Positions 1 through 14,819 of a DNA stretch of 64,000 nucleotides are shown in pieces (the first letter of the stretch is position 1; every line of letters starts with the position of its first letter). Below the pieces are notes generated by a model. It saw nothing but the letters and a program-made list of their open reading frames with translations, was not told where the DNA came from and did no database searches. The position numbers and the translations under genes are program-made. Source of the DNA: Dipetalonema caudispina (taxonomy: Eukaryota; Nematoda; Chromadorea; Rhabditida; Onchocercidae); the NCBI GenBank assembly GCA_013365325.1, contig JABVXV010000034.1:248001-312000 (forward strand). The letters are read 5' to 3'.

Positions 1-3000
1 GCATCAAATATTTGACTTTTTTTTTTGTTCATTTTCTTAGGAACTTTCACTGATAAATGAAATTAATAACAAATTTATCATTTCTCTTTGATAATGTTTA
101 TGAAATTTGAAAATATTGTAAACAAGTAAATAAAGAACTATCAGCTGAAGGGAGAAGTAGAAGTGATTAATTGAGAAATCTTAAGAATTTATGTTGTAGA
201 ACGATAATCTTTTTATATTTTAATAACTGCGATGAAAAAATGAATTAGTTTATTTCATTAAAGATAGCGTAATATTTTCCAGATGACAATATGATCGAAT
301 ATTAGTATAAATTTTCTTTAAAATCAAAAAAAAAAAAATTTCCGATGATAACTGTCCCATATAATTAATTAATTATTAAGCTTATCAATCTTTGTTCATT
401 GGAAAATATGAATCTTTTTATTTTATCCTTTTTGTATTAACTTAAAAATAAATATGTATTTAATTTGTTTAGCCAACATATTAAATAGTAATAGTTATAT
501 GATAGGAATTTCTTCTATTATTACTTAAATATTTTTGTAAAAATTTTTTAATATAAATAATTACTTGACAACTTTTTTAACCTATGATCTATTTCGGTAC
601 CCTTTTAATTGCTCCTTTTTGCTCTCCTATCGTCTAAATTAATGATTAGAAAATTTGATGTTCACCCAAATTTACAACAACTCCTTATCTTTGTAAAATT
701 ATTTTGTTAATTTAATTTAGTAGGGTTTAAAATAAAAATAAATGAATGAACAAATGTTGATAGACAAGTTAACTTAGATTACGTGTTATACGTTTCCTTT
801 ATAATTACGTACGCACTTATTCTGTTATTTTCATTCTGAGAAGGCACGATAACATAAGTAATTCATTTTTGTATACTAATTACTTAGATATTACTTTTCG
901 GGAAAAAAATGGAATTCAATTTGAACATATGGGAAAGTGTAAGTTAAAAAGTTATCAAATTTTATTTTTGATTTGCATTTTTATATCGAAAATTTAATAA
1001 ATTTGAAAATAATTTAAAATATTATTTTTAATTTCATACAGTTCTTTATTGATAACTATCAACGAATAGTAATATTAACTTCTTCCTTTAAGATTAAAAG
1101 ATGATGGTCATCTTTGCTTCTATATTCAATTTATTGTATTGCTATCCTTTGAGTTCCTCGAAATTTAATTTAATTTAAATAATAAACAAATAAAACTTAC
1201 TGATTGGGAGAGAAGTAATTCCAAGCAAATAAATGATAATTAGTTATTCAGTGGATATTTTGAACTTTGTCATTTAAAAATAATTCCATACAGAAGTGAT
1301 TTTATTTTGTAGTAATTTTAATTTGATTGTTTGGTTTTTTGAAATTTGAAGTAAGTAAATGGTGCTTCCAATGAATAATTAATTATCTGTTGTGTAGAAT
1401 TATATTAGCTAAAAAAGTAATTTCAGACATACTGAACACAATTTATAATTGCATTGGTAAAGCTTTTGGTAAAATTTTAGAACTCAATAAAGCGAATCGT
1501 TTTTTAAAGCATATTATATTCCTAATTTCTTTAAATGATATCACATATTAAATTAATTACATGCTGTTAAAAACTTCAAAATTTTTGAAATCACTAGGAA
1601 CCTTTTTTAACTAATTCAAAATTCAATTCGATTTCCAATTGTTATCAAAATCATTAAGATTAGATAAACCATTCATTCGCAAAGTTAGCATTTTCTAACT
1701 TTCTTTAAGATTTACACTTAAACGTATCCTTTTCTCTCGTATTTTACATATTCAACAAAATGCAGAATTTTGTGGAAATTGAAAATTTGAGCAAAAAATA
1801 CAAAATTTACAACCAATCTAATTAAAAAAGATTAAAGGCCCGGGAAAGAATGTGATAGATTTATTTTGTAATAAATCATCAAAATTTATTTCATCGTAGT
1901 TTAAGAGCTGTTGAAAAATTCAAGAAGTAAGTTTTTATTTAAATGGATGTAAGCAAAGAGGTTCATGGAAAATATTTGGCTAAAATGTATGCCTTAATTG
2001 ACATCGGCTGCAATGGGAGCCTGAATTAATCTGCCGGAGAGTTAGCTAACTCTTCTGGCTCCTTCCTATTAACTAAATTAGTTGAAACCGTTTCCGGAAA
2101 TATGCGGTTAGTGAAGGCTCTACAAGTTATTATGCCATTTCTTTTCGGTCTAAATCAATTCAATGAGATGTAATCACAAACCTTTCGTATCGATAACAAT
2201 TGCGAACAGTAAAAGTAATAGGAAATTGAATTTCATCCTCGCTGATCTGATACTGATAAAGCTGATCAATCGTTATTAATCAATTAGTATGTTGATCTGA
2301 TGTGTCAAATGATTCGTAGTAATGATAATAATGTGGGATAAAATTGAGGTAACGAATAAATAATCTGTAAGTTCGGGAAAATTTTTTAAATGAATTTATC
2401 ATTGAAATAAGATAAGGAATCAATGATTACAGATAGAAACAAACAAATTTAATACAAAATGAATGAAATGAAGATTAAGAGAAAGGAATTTCATGGATTC
2501 AAAATGAATTAGGTCGAATGAAAGAGGATGCAATTGATAAGAATGATTGATAGGTAAAAATTAAATTAACAATAGTAATAAAGGAAGTAATCCTGAAATA
2601 TGAACAATTTATCAATTTAATTCTTACTTATCCTCTTCATCTTCAAATATTAATTTTTTCGAAGAAGAAATAAAAGTGAGACAAATAAGTCAATTCAATC
2701 ACCGATGCAAAATCATTGAAAAGAATGAGGCGCATCATTTACAACAAATACGCATCAAAGGTTAACAAGAGGTCATTTGAAAGGTATTACAAATACGTAC
2801 CGAAGTTTCATCTCTTTTTTTCTCTTTTAAATTCGGTTACTTGCCAAAGATAAAGATGTGATATGTATTATCACAAGCAATGATGTTTAACCGATAACGG
2901 AAATATCATTGTTCATTCAGTGTTTCTTCCCGAACAATACATATGTATATTGTAAATCATCCTATCCAAATTTAACCTATTGTTTCGCTGATTTCATCAA

Positions 3001-4574
3001 ATCGGCGAATACATTATCCGGCACACAATTATTCCCTTTTACGATTTCAAACAATCCTTTCGATTTCGGACGATATCAGATTGAAGTAATAAAATCTGTG
3101 ATATCTAAGCAAATATTATAAAACTGAAATTTGTCATAAAATGATGATTATATTAAATTTCATACGATTTTCCACTTTTCATCCTACCAAACAATGACGA
3201 GATGATGGTAGCATTTTCATTTCTTAAAGTGACAGTTTTGTGCGGAAAATTTTTGGGGATAATAATTAATTTCTAATAGCGAAAACATTTACCTCAGTAT
3301 TTCTAATCCTTTTGTGCAAGACTCTTTAATAAACTAATTGAAGTTGAATTAATTTTAGTAATTCATTCCCTACATCGGTTGATTTAGTATTTTCATCTTT
3401 TTCGAATTAATATAGACAAATTTATTGAACTTGCACATTTCATACATTCCGGAATAATTATTTTTCAAATCCTATCACTTTCTTAAATTAGAAAAGAGCA
3501 TTAACCTTCTTTCAAACATCAAAATGTTGTTATTTTTAATATTCAATTACATTTTGATCAATTTTCAACTGTTTTAAGGAGTGAAAGTAGACTACAGTAA
3601 TTAAAAATAAAATTGAAGAGATGACAATATGTCCGTTAAGGTATAATTGCTTGGTCACTTAGAAAGGATGAAAAGTTGAAAGAAAAAGATTAAATAAAGA
3701 ATAAAGTGAAAAAGTGAAATTAATAATAGAATGAATAATGAGGATTTAATATTTTGTAGAATAACATGGAGTTTTTTGATATATACATGCTTAGATTAAG
3801 AAATATGATGTTAAAAAAGAAATACTATTTCTGAGTTCTTTCTTTTTTTTCTTTTGAAAATTCATTTTGATCTCATGAATTAATTCAGTTAATCTTTGAC
3901 TTTAACAGTAGTAAATGCAAATCCTATTCAAGGAAGCTCAAAATGGAAGGGATGATAAAATATAGTGAAACTGTGCATTCGCAAATATTTAAGTGTAGAG
4001 AATTTAAGACGATTTAATAGCTTTCTACAATTTAAACTACCAAGTACAATTGGTTATACGTTAAAATTATTTCAACATATGGAAAGTTGAACTTTCTGAG
4101 TATTTGTCTCAACGATTTCAGTAAATCTATCACTATGTTTTTCTTCCCGAAATAGAGGGAATTGCTATGGTGAATTATCATATGCATATTTATAATAACG
4201 TGTTAAGTATTTCTTAAATAATCCTATCAGTGCACTACTTAACACTGGATATCTTGATTTGAATCAAAGTGGTAATATGACAATATGAGATAAATTCATA
4301 AAAAATTTTATTGGCAGTAAATTTGTTAATTGTAACAGTACGTAAATCAGCAAGAAATCAAGTTTTCGACTTATCAATCAGATGACTTAATAAGATCAAT
4401 TTTGATGCACCTTAGTCATGAAAATATATACGCTTAAGCAAACAACAGAATACTGAGAATATATAATAAACGATCAGACATTTTCAATAAAAGAAGTATA
4501 TTGATGTATCTAATTGCATATATGGGATTGTAATCCAAGAGATATAAGAAAATATTTCAAGTAAATCATGCATT
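1..4574. other. AT-rich intergenic region, no gene seen
   Basis: No reading frame here has coding character; the longest open stretch (about 70 codons near 2.9-3.1 kb) is low-complexity and has no supporting splice structure. The region lies downstream of air-2 and will contain its 3' UTR. A patch around 1975-2120 is less AT-rich than its surroundings and contains a perfect 16-base palindrome. Otherwise I see only short A and T runs. Confidence 0.7.
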
Positions 4575-6757
<2,183 letters not shown>

Positions 6758-6767
6758 TATGCATGTA

Positions 6768-6773
6768 CTGAAA
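6768..6773 (-). promoter_or_regulatory. Probable trans-splice acceptor of air-2
   Basis: Reading the minus strand, TTATTTCAG ends 10 bases before the air-2 start codon with no upstream coding exon in phase. This is the normal placement of a spliced-leader acceptor in nematodes. An out-of-frame ATG lies between this site and the start (see findings). Confidence 0.6.
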
Positions 6774-7226
6774 TAATATGAAATCAAGGGAACTTTAATT
6801 ACATTGTCGCATATTACACATGTATAATCGAACTTCACTTTTAAATAACGGAAAAGAAACAACTATAGGTAGTAATATAGGAAAGCAGACGTAGAGAATC
6901 ACATAAGGAACGTATAGCATAAATGAACAATTAAGCAATAAAGAATAAAACTAACCGATTGTTATTCTCAATGATATACATTTTTAGTTAAATAATTTCA
7001 ACACAATAACTGCTTATTTATAGCTACATTAATGAGAAATATTAAAGGAAAAGAAGATATTTGAAAGATAGCACTTAAATGTCAAAGGTTAAGCAAGCAA
7101 TACAGAATTTAACCTTAGCTAATATCAATTTGTTTTCCCTTCTCAATCAAATCAACCTCACTTCAATAATTAATGGAAGTGTTGGGAGGATTATTTCAGT
7201 TATTATAAATTGGAAAGAAAATTTAT
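6774..7226. other. Intercistronic spacer, no gene seen
   Basis: About 450 bases between the small gene and air-2, AT-rich, with no open frame that has splice or codon support. It includes the 3' UTR of the small gene. Its length fits the larger intercistronic distances of filarial operons, but that is inference. Confidence 0.5.
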
Positions 7227-7227
7227 T
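7222..7227 (-). terminator. Polyadenylation signal AATAAA of the small gene
   Basis: AATAAA on the minus strand overlaps the last base of the stop codon of the 84-codon gene, implying a very short 3' UTR as is common in nematodes. Confidence 0.5.
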
Positions 7228-7481
7228 CAAAAATTTAAATTTAGCAAAGTGCCACTATGCAATTCAATGTCCCGCACGATTGTTAACTTTGTAGAGAGGT
7301 CAAAAAATTGAGGGTTGAATTTGAGAGAGGATTGTTTCACTTTAATAGATTTTCCTGAACATAGCAATGAATTATTTGAGGAAAAGCGAAAGGTCATCTG
7401 ACACAGAACCCCTTCAACGATGTTTTCGGCTTTTAGGATAAGTTTTACAGGATTACAAGCTATCAGGTTCTCGCATATCAT
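7227..7481 (-). CDS. Small unrecognised single-exon protein, 84 residues
   Basis: An open frame of 84 codons on the minus strand, beginning MICENLIACN and ending TLLNLNF. I do not recognise the family. Support for a real gene comes from its flanks: two TTTCAG acceptors end 8 and 15 bases before the ATG (plus-strand positions 7490-7502), and an AATAAA overlaps the stop codon (7222-7227). The protein is mixed hydrophobic and polar, with no signal peptide or membrane segment; three cysteines fall in the first 30 residues (positions 3, 9 and 27) and a fourth near 40. It lies between xpc-1 and air-2 on the same strand, so it may be a middle cistron. An antisense open frame (7079-7294, plus) overlaps part of it but has no comparable signals. 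Confidence 0.5.
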   Translation of the reverse strand: MICENLIACNPVKLILKAENIVEGVLCQMTFRFSSNNSLLCSGKSIKVKQSSLKFNPQFFDLSTKLTIVRDIELHSGTLLNLNF

Positions 7482-7502
7482 TTCGTTTTCTGAAAACTGA
7501 AA

Positions 7503-8186
7503 TTTAAATTTGAATGTTTGATAAGTCTCGAATTGAGATGATTGGATGGATGTTATTCATCTGTAGAACAGTTTTTATTTATTTTCCCTTAAGAAATATA
7601 GGAATGTACAAATAAAGTATGAAAATGCATCAACATTGATCAAGAAAAAATAACTGTGTATGACAAAATGAAGACAAGAAGCAAAAATATTTCAAAGGCA
7701 AGCAAAGATTACCATTATATGAGATAAGCAAAGGTCATTAAGATCACGGGTGAGTTTTCGAACATTTCCAAATAAGGAAAGTATATCACTAATGAAGATG
7801 AAAAAAGTACAAGGTGAAACAGCAATGCATTATTTACACCAAAGCAAAAAGCTAGCTTTAAAATCGGATAATGTAGAGTAAAATTGTTTATGTTGTTGAA
7901 AATCCCTTATCTCTCAAAGGCATTACAATGAGAAAATGATACGAATATGGGCAAAGAGAAGTTTATATAAAAAAAGAATACCGAGGACAACTAATTTTCT
8001 GCTTACTGCTTACTTCTTATGTAAAAAATAGCATAGAAAATGCCAGAAGATCCAAACAAAAAACTGGGGAAATTTTAAAAATGAAATTTATTTGGAATTT
8101 GCAGTTCAGAATTTTTTCCCAGAAAAAATAACGAATAGAAATTCGTCAGAATAACACCTTTGTTGATATTTACCATTCACTGTCAA
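7503..8186. other. Spacer between xpc-1 and the small gene
   Basis: AT-rich, with no coding character. It contains a minus-strand AATAAA at 8087-8092, about 95 bases past the xpc-1 stop, which is the likely xpc-1 polyadenylation signal. Confidence 0.55.
8087..8092 (-). terminator. Polyadenylation signal of xpc-1
   Basis: AATAAA on the minus strand about 95 bases downstream of the xpc-1 stop codon, the nearest canonical signal. Confidence 0.45.
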
Positions 8187-10515
8187 TTATGATTTTGAAT
8201 TAAGAATGGGCAAGTTGTATTCCGTTGGCGGCCAAGCAAGTGCTCTTGCATCATTAGTTGTGATTGCTGCGTTCTTTTCAGCTTCTTCATCATTCTCTAA
8301 CTTTTCGTCAACATGCTGCAAAACACAAGATTACCTAATAATTGAATATAGATCAAAAAAATTAAGAATTATAATAAAAGTAATGATATTTATCTGACAG
8401 CTGGTCAAATGAATGATCTATAACCGACATTATAAAACCCTTTTAAGAAGCAGTAATACAGTGTTTGAAGTTCACTCACATTATTACCAAAAAATGACTC
8501 TTTTGTTTTGAGAGTGGGAATACTGTTGATTACGAGGATTGGTAAAAGCTAGAACCTATGTTGAATTCGGCTTTAAAATCAAAATGAAACAAAACACATG
8601 GACAAAAGTCTTCCAAGCTATCGAATGTTTTGCAACATACTACAGAACATCAACAAAAAAAGGGTTACTTAAAAAGAGTAGACATATATTATATAATGCA
8701 GTATAATGAAGGTGAATAATGTAGAAACAACAAATCATACCAACAAACGGTGATCCCTGGAAGCGAATTTAGCACGAACTTTTTTCAGCGTTAGCAGTCC
8801 CTTCACCAAAGTACGCCAATTTTTTATGGCTCGTTGCGCTCGCTTCTGAAAACTTTATATTCACAATTTTGGATTTTTTCTTTTTGTCCGATCCCTTCTT
8901 TAGAATCAAAAATGGTATCTAAGTGGTGAAAAAAAACTTAAAGATCACTGTTTAACGAACCAATTTCGCAGCTACTTTCTTTTTTTCGTATTGTTTAGAC
9001 CAGGCTTCTCGAAGTTTATCCTCCTGCTCTTTTAAAATTACACATCCGTCAAGACTGAAACTAAGAGTTGAAGAACTAAGGAACAAAATCAGTTTCACCG
9101 ATACGTTTATCAAAGTGGTCTAGTAAACCGGTGGAAAAGATCTCTCACGCGCAGAGTGACACAGCTCATCAGAAGATTAGATTTAGAGAAAATATCAATA
9201 ACTCATTGATATTCCCTACGTCATTGTAATGCTCTCAGATTCTTCCATTCTAAGTTTCAAGAAAAAAATCTTTTGAAGAGTCGATATTTATCATGTAAAT
9301 GGTGAGAATAAAACAATAAAACTAGAGGGTATTTTTTTAGTTTTGCGAAGTTAGAAAAATGAAAAACCTAACTGTTAGCAGCCAATTGTATTTTATGATT
9401 TAAACGAAGTGTATTTTTAAGTTCAATCATCTAATAGTCTTGCAAATTTTAAATCTCATGGACAAACAACTTACATGGGATGAGTACCCCCTCTACAGTG
9501 ATTCCATCCCACAACTGCCGGAACACAGTCAATGCCAAGCTGACGAGCTATAGCTACCAATCCATTTAGCTGTAGATGAACACAACCGTCTGGTATCATA
9601 CTGCTCTTGTAAACATATAAATTGCCAAATTCATTGCGAGGCACACGACCCTGCAAGCAGCAGAATGGAAAAAAAAATCTTTGAGATTTGACCAATTTAC
9701 CTACATAATTCGAACTTTTTAACTTTAACTCTCTTGATGAATATGTCATTTGGGTCTAAAAAAAATGAAAAAACAAAGAAGTAAAAACGGCTGTAGTGTA
9801 ATGGAACAATCTAGTGACATGAGGTATACGGTTCAAAGTTTCTGTTACAAGTACGAATCGTAATGGAATATTGAGAATCATTTCCTCTTTCATCCTTTTC
9901 CATTAAAAGGTAATACAAAATTTTTACATCAACAATTTTCGGAGTGATATATGGTATCGTTTGCCATCGGCCATATAAATCAACAGTTTTTGGTCCACCA
10001 TATTCTGAGGAGGCACGATTACCAGACCTTTTTTGTACAATTTTATATGGCTTTTCGCCAGGCTGCAACATACCAAAATTGAAATATAATTTTAAAAAAT
10101 GGAATAAACAGGTTTTACTACGAATTTCGCAAGATTGATTAATTACTTTGATTGACCGGAGTTGCTTCATCCAGTTTATTGCACCATCAAGTCTATGAAC
10201 TGAACTACGTAGATAGATATCGAAGTCTTTGATTTTCCCTACGGGTTGTTGATTTTCTGGATATATTGCTTCATATCTCGATAAATCCTTCTCCAACACA
10301 TATCTAAAGAAGAAAACTTGAGAAATGAATGGGTGATTTTTTTTTATGGCAATGTTTCAGCTCATAACAGATGAAAACAATAAACATTAGTAATGTCTTT
10401 CACATTTTTTATTATTACACAATTATATAAAATACCACACAAATATATTCAGAGTAATATATGATAGATGTACCCAAAAAAACTATCCACGGCGTCATAA
10501 TTTTTCCTCTATAGC

Positions 10516-10546
<31 letters not shown>

Positions 10547-13500
10547 TAAGTAACAAATCCTCCTTAATTTGTAATTTAGGTCTGACCTCCATAACTGGAG
10601 TGTTTACACAGACGATCATTAAGCTGCATATCCAACACTGAAGCTATCTAGTTACTGAGTCATTTAAAGGTCTAATTAATTCAAAGTAGTCTTTTTTTGT
10701 ACTTTAACTGCAGAAGAAACTATATACTCACAACGGGTGATTTTTGTACTCTGGTACTGCTGTAGGTTTTGGTTTGGAAAAAAGATATTCTTGGATTGCA
10801 ATATCTTCCAGTTGCTCACGCATAACATTTCTACTCCGATAAAGCTAAAAATAGTGCTAGATTGCGAAAAATTAAAATTGAAAGAGTTATTTGTGTGATG
10901 AGTGATTTAAACAAACAATAACCTTTAATGTATCATTCCACCAGTCTTGATTCACCCACAACCGCCGAAGTGCAGGCGTCAGATATTTGGAAGCATAACG
11001 TGCTGTTACATCACGCATTCCATATTCTGCAAAATAAGTTTGAAATAAAGTCTGAACTTATCCCAGGTTTAGGTATGATCTTCTACCAAACTATCTTGTA
11101 ATCACAGAAATTGAAGAACTAAAGCTTAGCCAATAAGTAACATTAATGAATAAGAACTTTAATTTCGTAAATATTATAAAACGAGTGACAATATTAGAGA
11201 ACATGATCAAACAGCTCAAAAAACGATGAAATTTGCCGTTATCAATACAAAGGACATAATGCACGGGTGAAGTAGCACCAGCTTCTACTGTTTCCGGCTC
11301 ATTAGCCAATCCGGTCCACGGATCCAAACCTGAAATACGAAAAAAATAATGATTCAAAGATATCCAAGCCTCATGTAAATAATTAATTCTCCAACATGTT
11401 GACACAAAATTTTCGTTAAACTATTTTCTTTAAATCAAAACATAACGAAAAAAAAAAAAAAACAAATTACATATCCAGTGACGTGAATCTTTATCCCATA
11501 ACTCCACCCAATAATTCCTTTTCAGACTCAGCTTGCCAACGGAAGCACTATCATTTCCATCCAGATTTTCGCCATCAAAAAGTATAATTTTTTCTACCGT
11601 CTCTTCCAGTTTTTTCGGCCATTCTCTATAGTTTTCAGCTGTATATTTCTTTGATCTATAATAACTGACAAGAGATTCAACCGCCGGCAAAGGCTGTTGC
11701 GGCATTACCTGAAATTGTCTTGTTGTGAACAGTGGTCTATTATAACCACATATTTAAAAAAAAAATGATAATTGAAACGATCTTTTGAAGAAATACAATG
11801 AATAAAATTGTTTGGATAGTTCAAATAATGATGTTATGTTCATTTACATGTATGTGATAGTTATAGTACGGAACATAAAAAAGTACCAGTTTAAACGGCA
11901 TTGGCTGACACGACAAACAAATGCGAGCTGTTTGTTTCAGAGCAATAAGACTCAAAAACAGAAGCTGAAAATAACTTATGGAACACAAATTAGAAAACAG
12001 TGAATGATCAAATAACTAATTATTTGGAATCTCTGGGTACTTTTCCTGTTGTTACGAATACAAGATAAATGCCATTTGATTTTGAATGTTAAATGTACCG
12101 AAGTGGACTAGAATGTGAGATAAGTTTCAGCAACATTGTATACTATATAATTCGTCAACAAATCGTATCTATACCAAAAGTAATGAGTATGAAAGTTAGG
12201 AGAGAAAAATGAAATCAAAATCATTCTTATATTCCGATTTTTCAAGTTTTAATCTCCGAGAAGTTAGATTATCGGATCATTTCTAAATAAATCTTACAGA
12301 TGCCATATCCTTATCGGTTTCATAGACTTGCCCAGCAATTAATTCTTCCAGCCGACGCAACTGAAAAATAAAGCCCAATTTAAAAATGGCTCGTCCACTT
12401 ACTCAAGAGGAATTGAAAAACTTTTAAGTAAACTCTCCCAAACCATTTATACTAAATATTAAATATAGCATAATAATTATGAATTGCCTTCGATATCACA
12501 AAGAACTCTCCAATAATCTCCACTTTTTGAAAAAGGCTGCTTAACGAGATGATTTTCAAGTTTATAAAAATAAAACCTGAGCATCACTGGAGTCACCCTT
12601 AGCCATATAAATTTTTTTTGCTGGTTGATATGCTGTTTTGAACCAATGAAAAAATTTGTTTGCTAATGCAATATTAAAATCAGAACATGCTGCTGAAATA
12701 AGTTGTCCGGGTATCACTGATAAGCACAATGACACCAAATCCTGCTCACGCAGCAATGTGCGTATCCACATACGCAAATGTGCAATGTAACAAAGCAAGT
12801 GCATCTAAAAAAATTTGTAAGTTATTTGAATGTCCTTGACAATCAGGAAAAATGTAACCGAAAGAATGGGTACTCTTAGTATACTTGCAGACAAAAATTC
12901 GTTACAAATTAATATTTACTTTGGAAATGATGAAGAAAAAAAGTATATCATTTACCATCCAACTCCAACTGCACTTGTTTTCCACCTTTCCTTATTGTTT
13001 CGTCAACTCTTTTTATCCAAAATATCGAAAAAAAAAAAAACCTTGTGACAATTGATTAGTCGTTCACGAAGTTTTTGATTGACATATTGCTTAATACAGC
13101 GTGCTCTTCGAGTTTCCACCGTTTCTATCGGTTTTATTTTCATTTTTGGTTTCTTGATTGTTACTTCAATAGAAGCAGTTGGCGGTGCAGCACTGCTGCA
13201 GAAATTGAACTCATCAACATCTTCCCATTCATCGTCCGAACAACTAGAACTATTCCCATCGTTTGATAACCTGGGTACAGCTTCTGGTTTTTCACACTTT
13301 TCATCCTTTTTATTTAACTTCTTTTTCGGTGCAGAATCTAGAAGCGTGAAAAGTTAATATATGCAACAAATGGAAATCGATAGAGTGAACATCATGGCGT
13401 AGCAATATGTCTAGCAATTATGACCTATTCAATATGCACATGCTAAATGATAACGGATGACTAACCTCACCCCAAAATACCAGCTTCTCTTCAAAATTCT

Positions 13501-14228
13501 GAAAACTCACCTTGTTTCCCTTCAGTCCTATCCGTCAATTTCTTTGAAGACCACCGTTTTCGTTTTGCTTTTTTAGTATCAATTCTATCTTTCAACTTTT
13601 CATCCTGTTTGCTGTCCCTAACTCTCACTGCTTGTTTTAAGGTAGCATTCTGTAACCGATCCATAGAAGTGGAAACATTTCGCTCCCGTTTTCTCGTGTT
13701 CTTTGCGAGAGAAGTACTAGCATTCTTTTCTGCGATATCTAGAAAATGGTGGAGCCTAGGCAAAGCGCATTCACAAAGCAAAAATTAGACTTTAAATTTT
13801 AGATAAATTGAATCTATCAATTCATGATAGCTTAGATGACAACTGCCAAGCTTTCCTGCTATTATTCATTTTTTTTTGTCCGAGTATTTGCATTCTTCGA
13901 TACAAATTTTAATTTCAATCCCGTACTTTTAAGTAGGTGATAAATTGAACAGATTGAAATTTGTTTTCCCATTTCAGCAATGCGAAATATCCAACCTAGC
14001 TAAATGAGTAATTAGTGAGTCTAAAAGTTACTTAAAACTTCATTTCGATCTTGTAAATTGTTAAATGCAAATAAACAATATATACAGATATTAGCGAATA
14101 TATTGGAACAACTTACTGTAATTTGCAGTGGAACTGCTTGAGAAGTCTGTAGTAAACAGTGATTTATCCAATTCCAACTTATTTTTCTCCTGAAGCCGAC
14201 GACTGCGTCGTCGGATACCACTTGACAT
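8187..14228 (-). CDS. xpc-1: XPC/Rad4 DNA damage recognition protein
   Basis: Fifteen minus-strand exons: 14228-14117, 13738-13511, 13337-13042, 12804-12577, 12360-12298, 11708-11471, 11329-11237, 11026-10923, 10844-10732, 10303-10147, 10062-9928, 9650-9475, 9054-8961, 8845-8741, 8315-8187. Phases close to give 756 residues. The N-terminal ~185 residues are basic and acidic and low in complexity. A transglutaminase-like fold follows, then the Rad4 beta-hairpin domains: YKNHPL...SRYEAIYPE, GEKPYKIV...LYGRWQT and RVPRNEFGNLYVY...IDCVPAVVGW. The C-terminus keeps the KNWRTLVKGLL segment and an A-x-x-WP motif. As known for the family, XPC with Rad23 senses helix distortion and starts global-genome nucleotide-excision repair in the nucleus. 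Human XPC is longer (940 residues), mainly in disordered parts. The start MSSGIRRRSR is preferred because it joins in phase. Intron 7 appears to use a GC donor. Confidence 0.93.
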
Positions 14229-14717
14229 TCACGCCAATCCTTTCAGAAAGAGATATTTAGCACCAAATCTATCTACTTCATATAGTACAGTATGCCTAAA
14301 GCTTTCTCAGGAATCCTTATTGAGATCTTGGGTTACTGTAACTGTTAACGTTTATATACAAATACTCAATATATTCCCAAAAATGAGCCAAAATTATGAT
14401 TTATGGCCAGATATGTCCTACCATATCTTCCATCAATACAACATTCATTAGCAGCAAACTGGAATCGATGAAACAAGAAAAGACGCATACTGTAGATGAC
14501 AGTATGTATTCCATCTTGAGTCAACTAGTAACGAAATATATTTGAGGAAATTTTCTTATGGAAATGATTCTTCCGGAATCGGTTGGTCTTATACCTGTTG
14601 TGACCCGCTGAAACTTTAGTTCTAATTTAATATAAATTAAGCTAGTCATTCCTTCTATGCCTATTTCCATCTTAATTTATCCTATCCTATCTTTCCCTAT
14701 CTAGCTATGCAACAAAA

Positions 14718-14819
14718 ACAGGATATGGTGATAACAAAAACAAAAAACAGGATAAGGTGTTTACGAAAAGAAACAGGATAGGGTGATAATAAAGAAAAAA
14801 AAAAAAACAAGATAAGGTG
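14718..14819. repeat. Degenerate short repeat, about four copies
   Basis: The 13-base motif ACAGGATAAGGTG recurs with small changes at about 14718, 14747, 14773 and 14807, separated by A-rich linkers of 13-21 bases. Spacing is irregular (29, 26, 34), so it is a decayed tandem array rather than a clean satellite. Confidence 0.6.

Noticed and set aside
7079..7294. 71-codon plus-strand frame antisense to the small gene
   Set aside because: No acceptor before its start and no poly(A) signal after; the minus-strand frame has both.
14021..14221. Alternative xpc-1 N-terminus in another frame (MVSDDAVVGF)
   Set aside because: The frame from the ATG at 14226-14228 splices in phase at GTAAGT to exon 2, while this one does not join.
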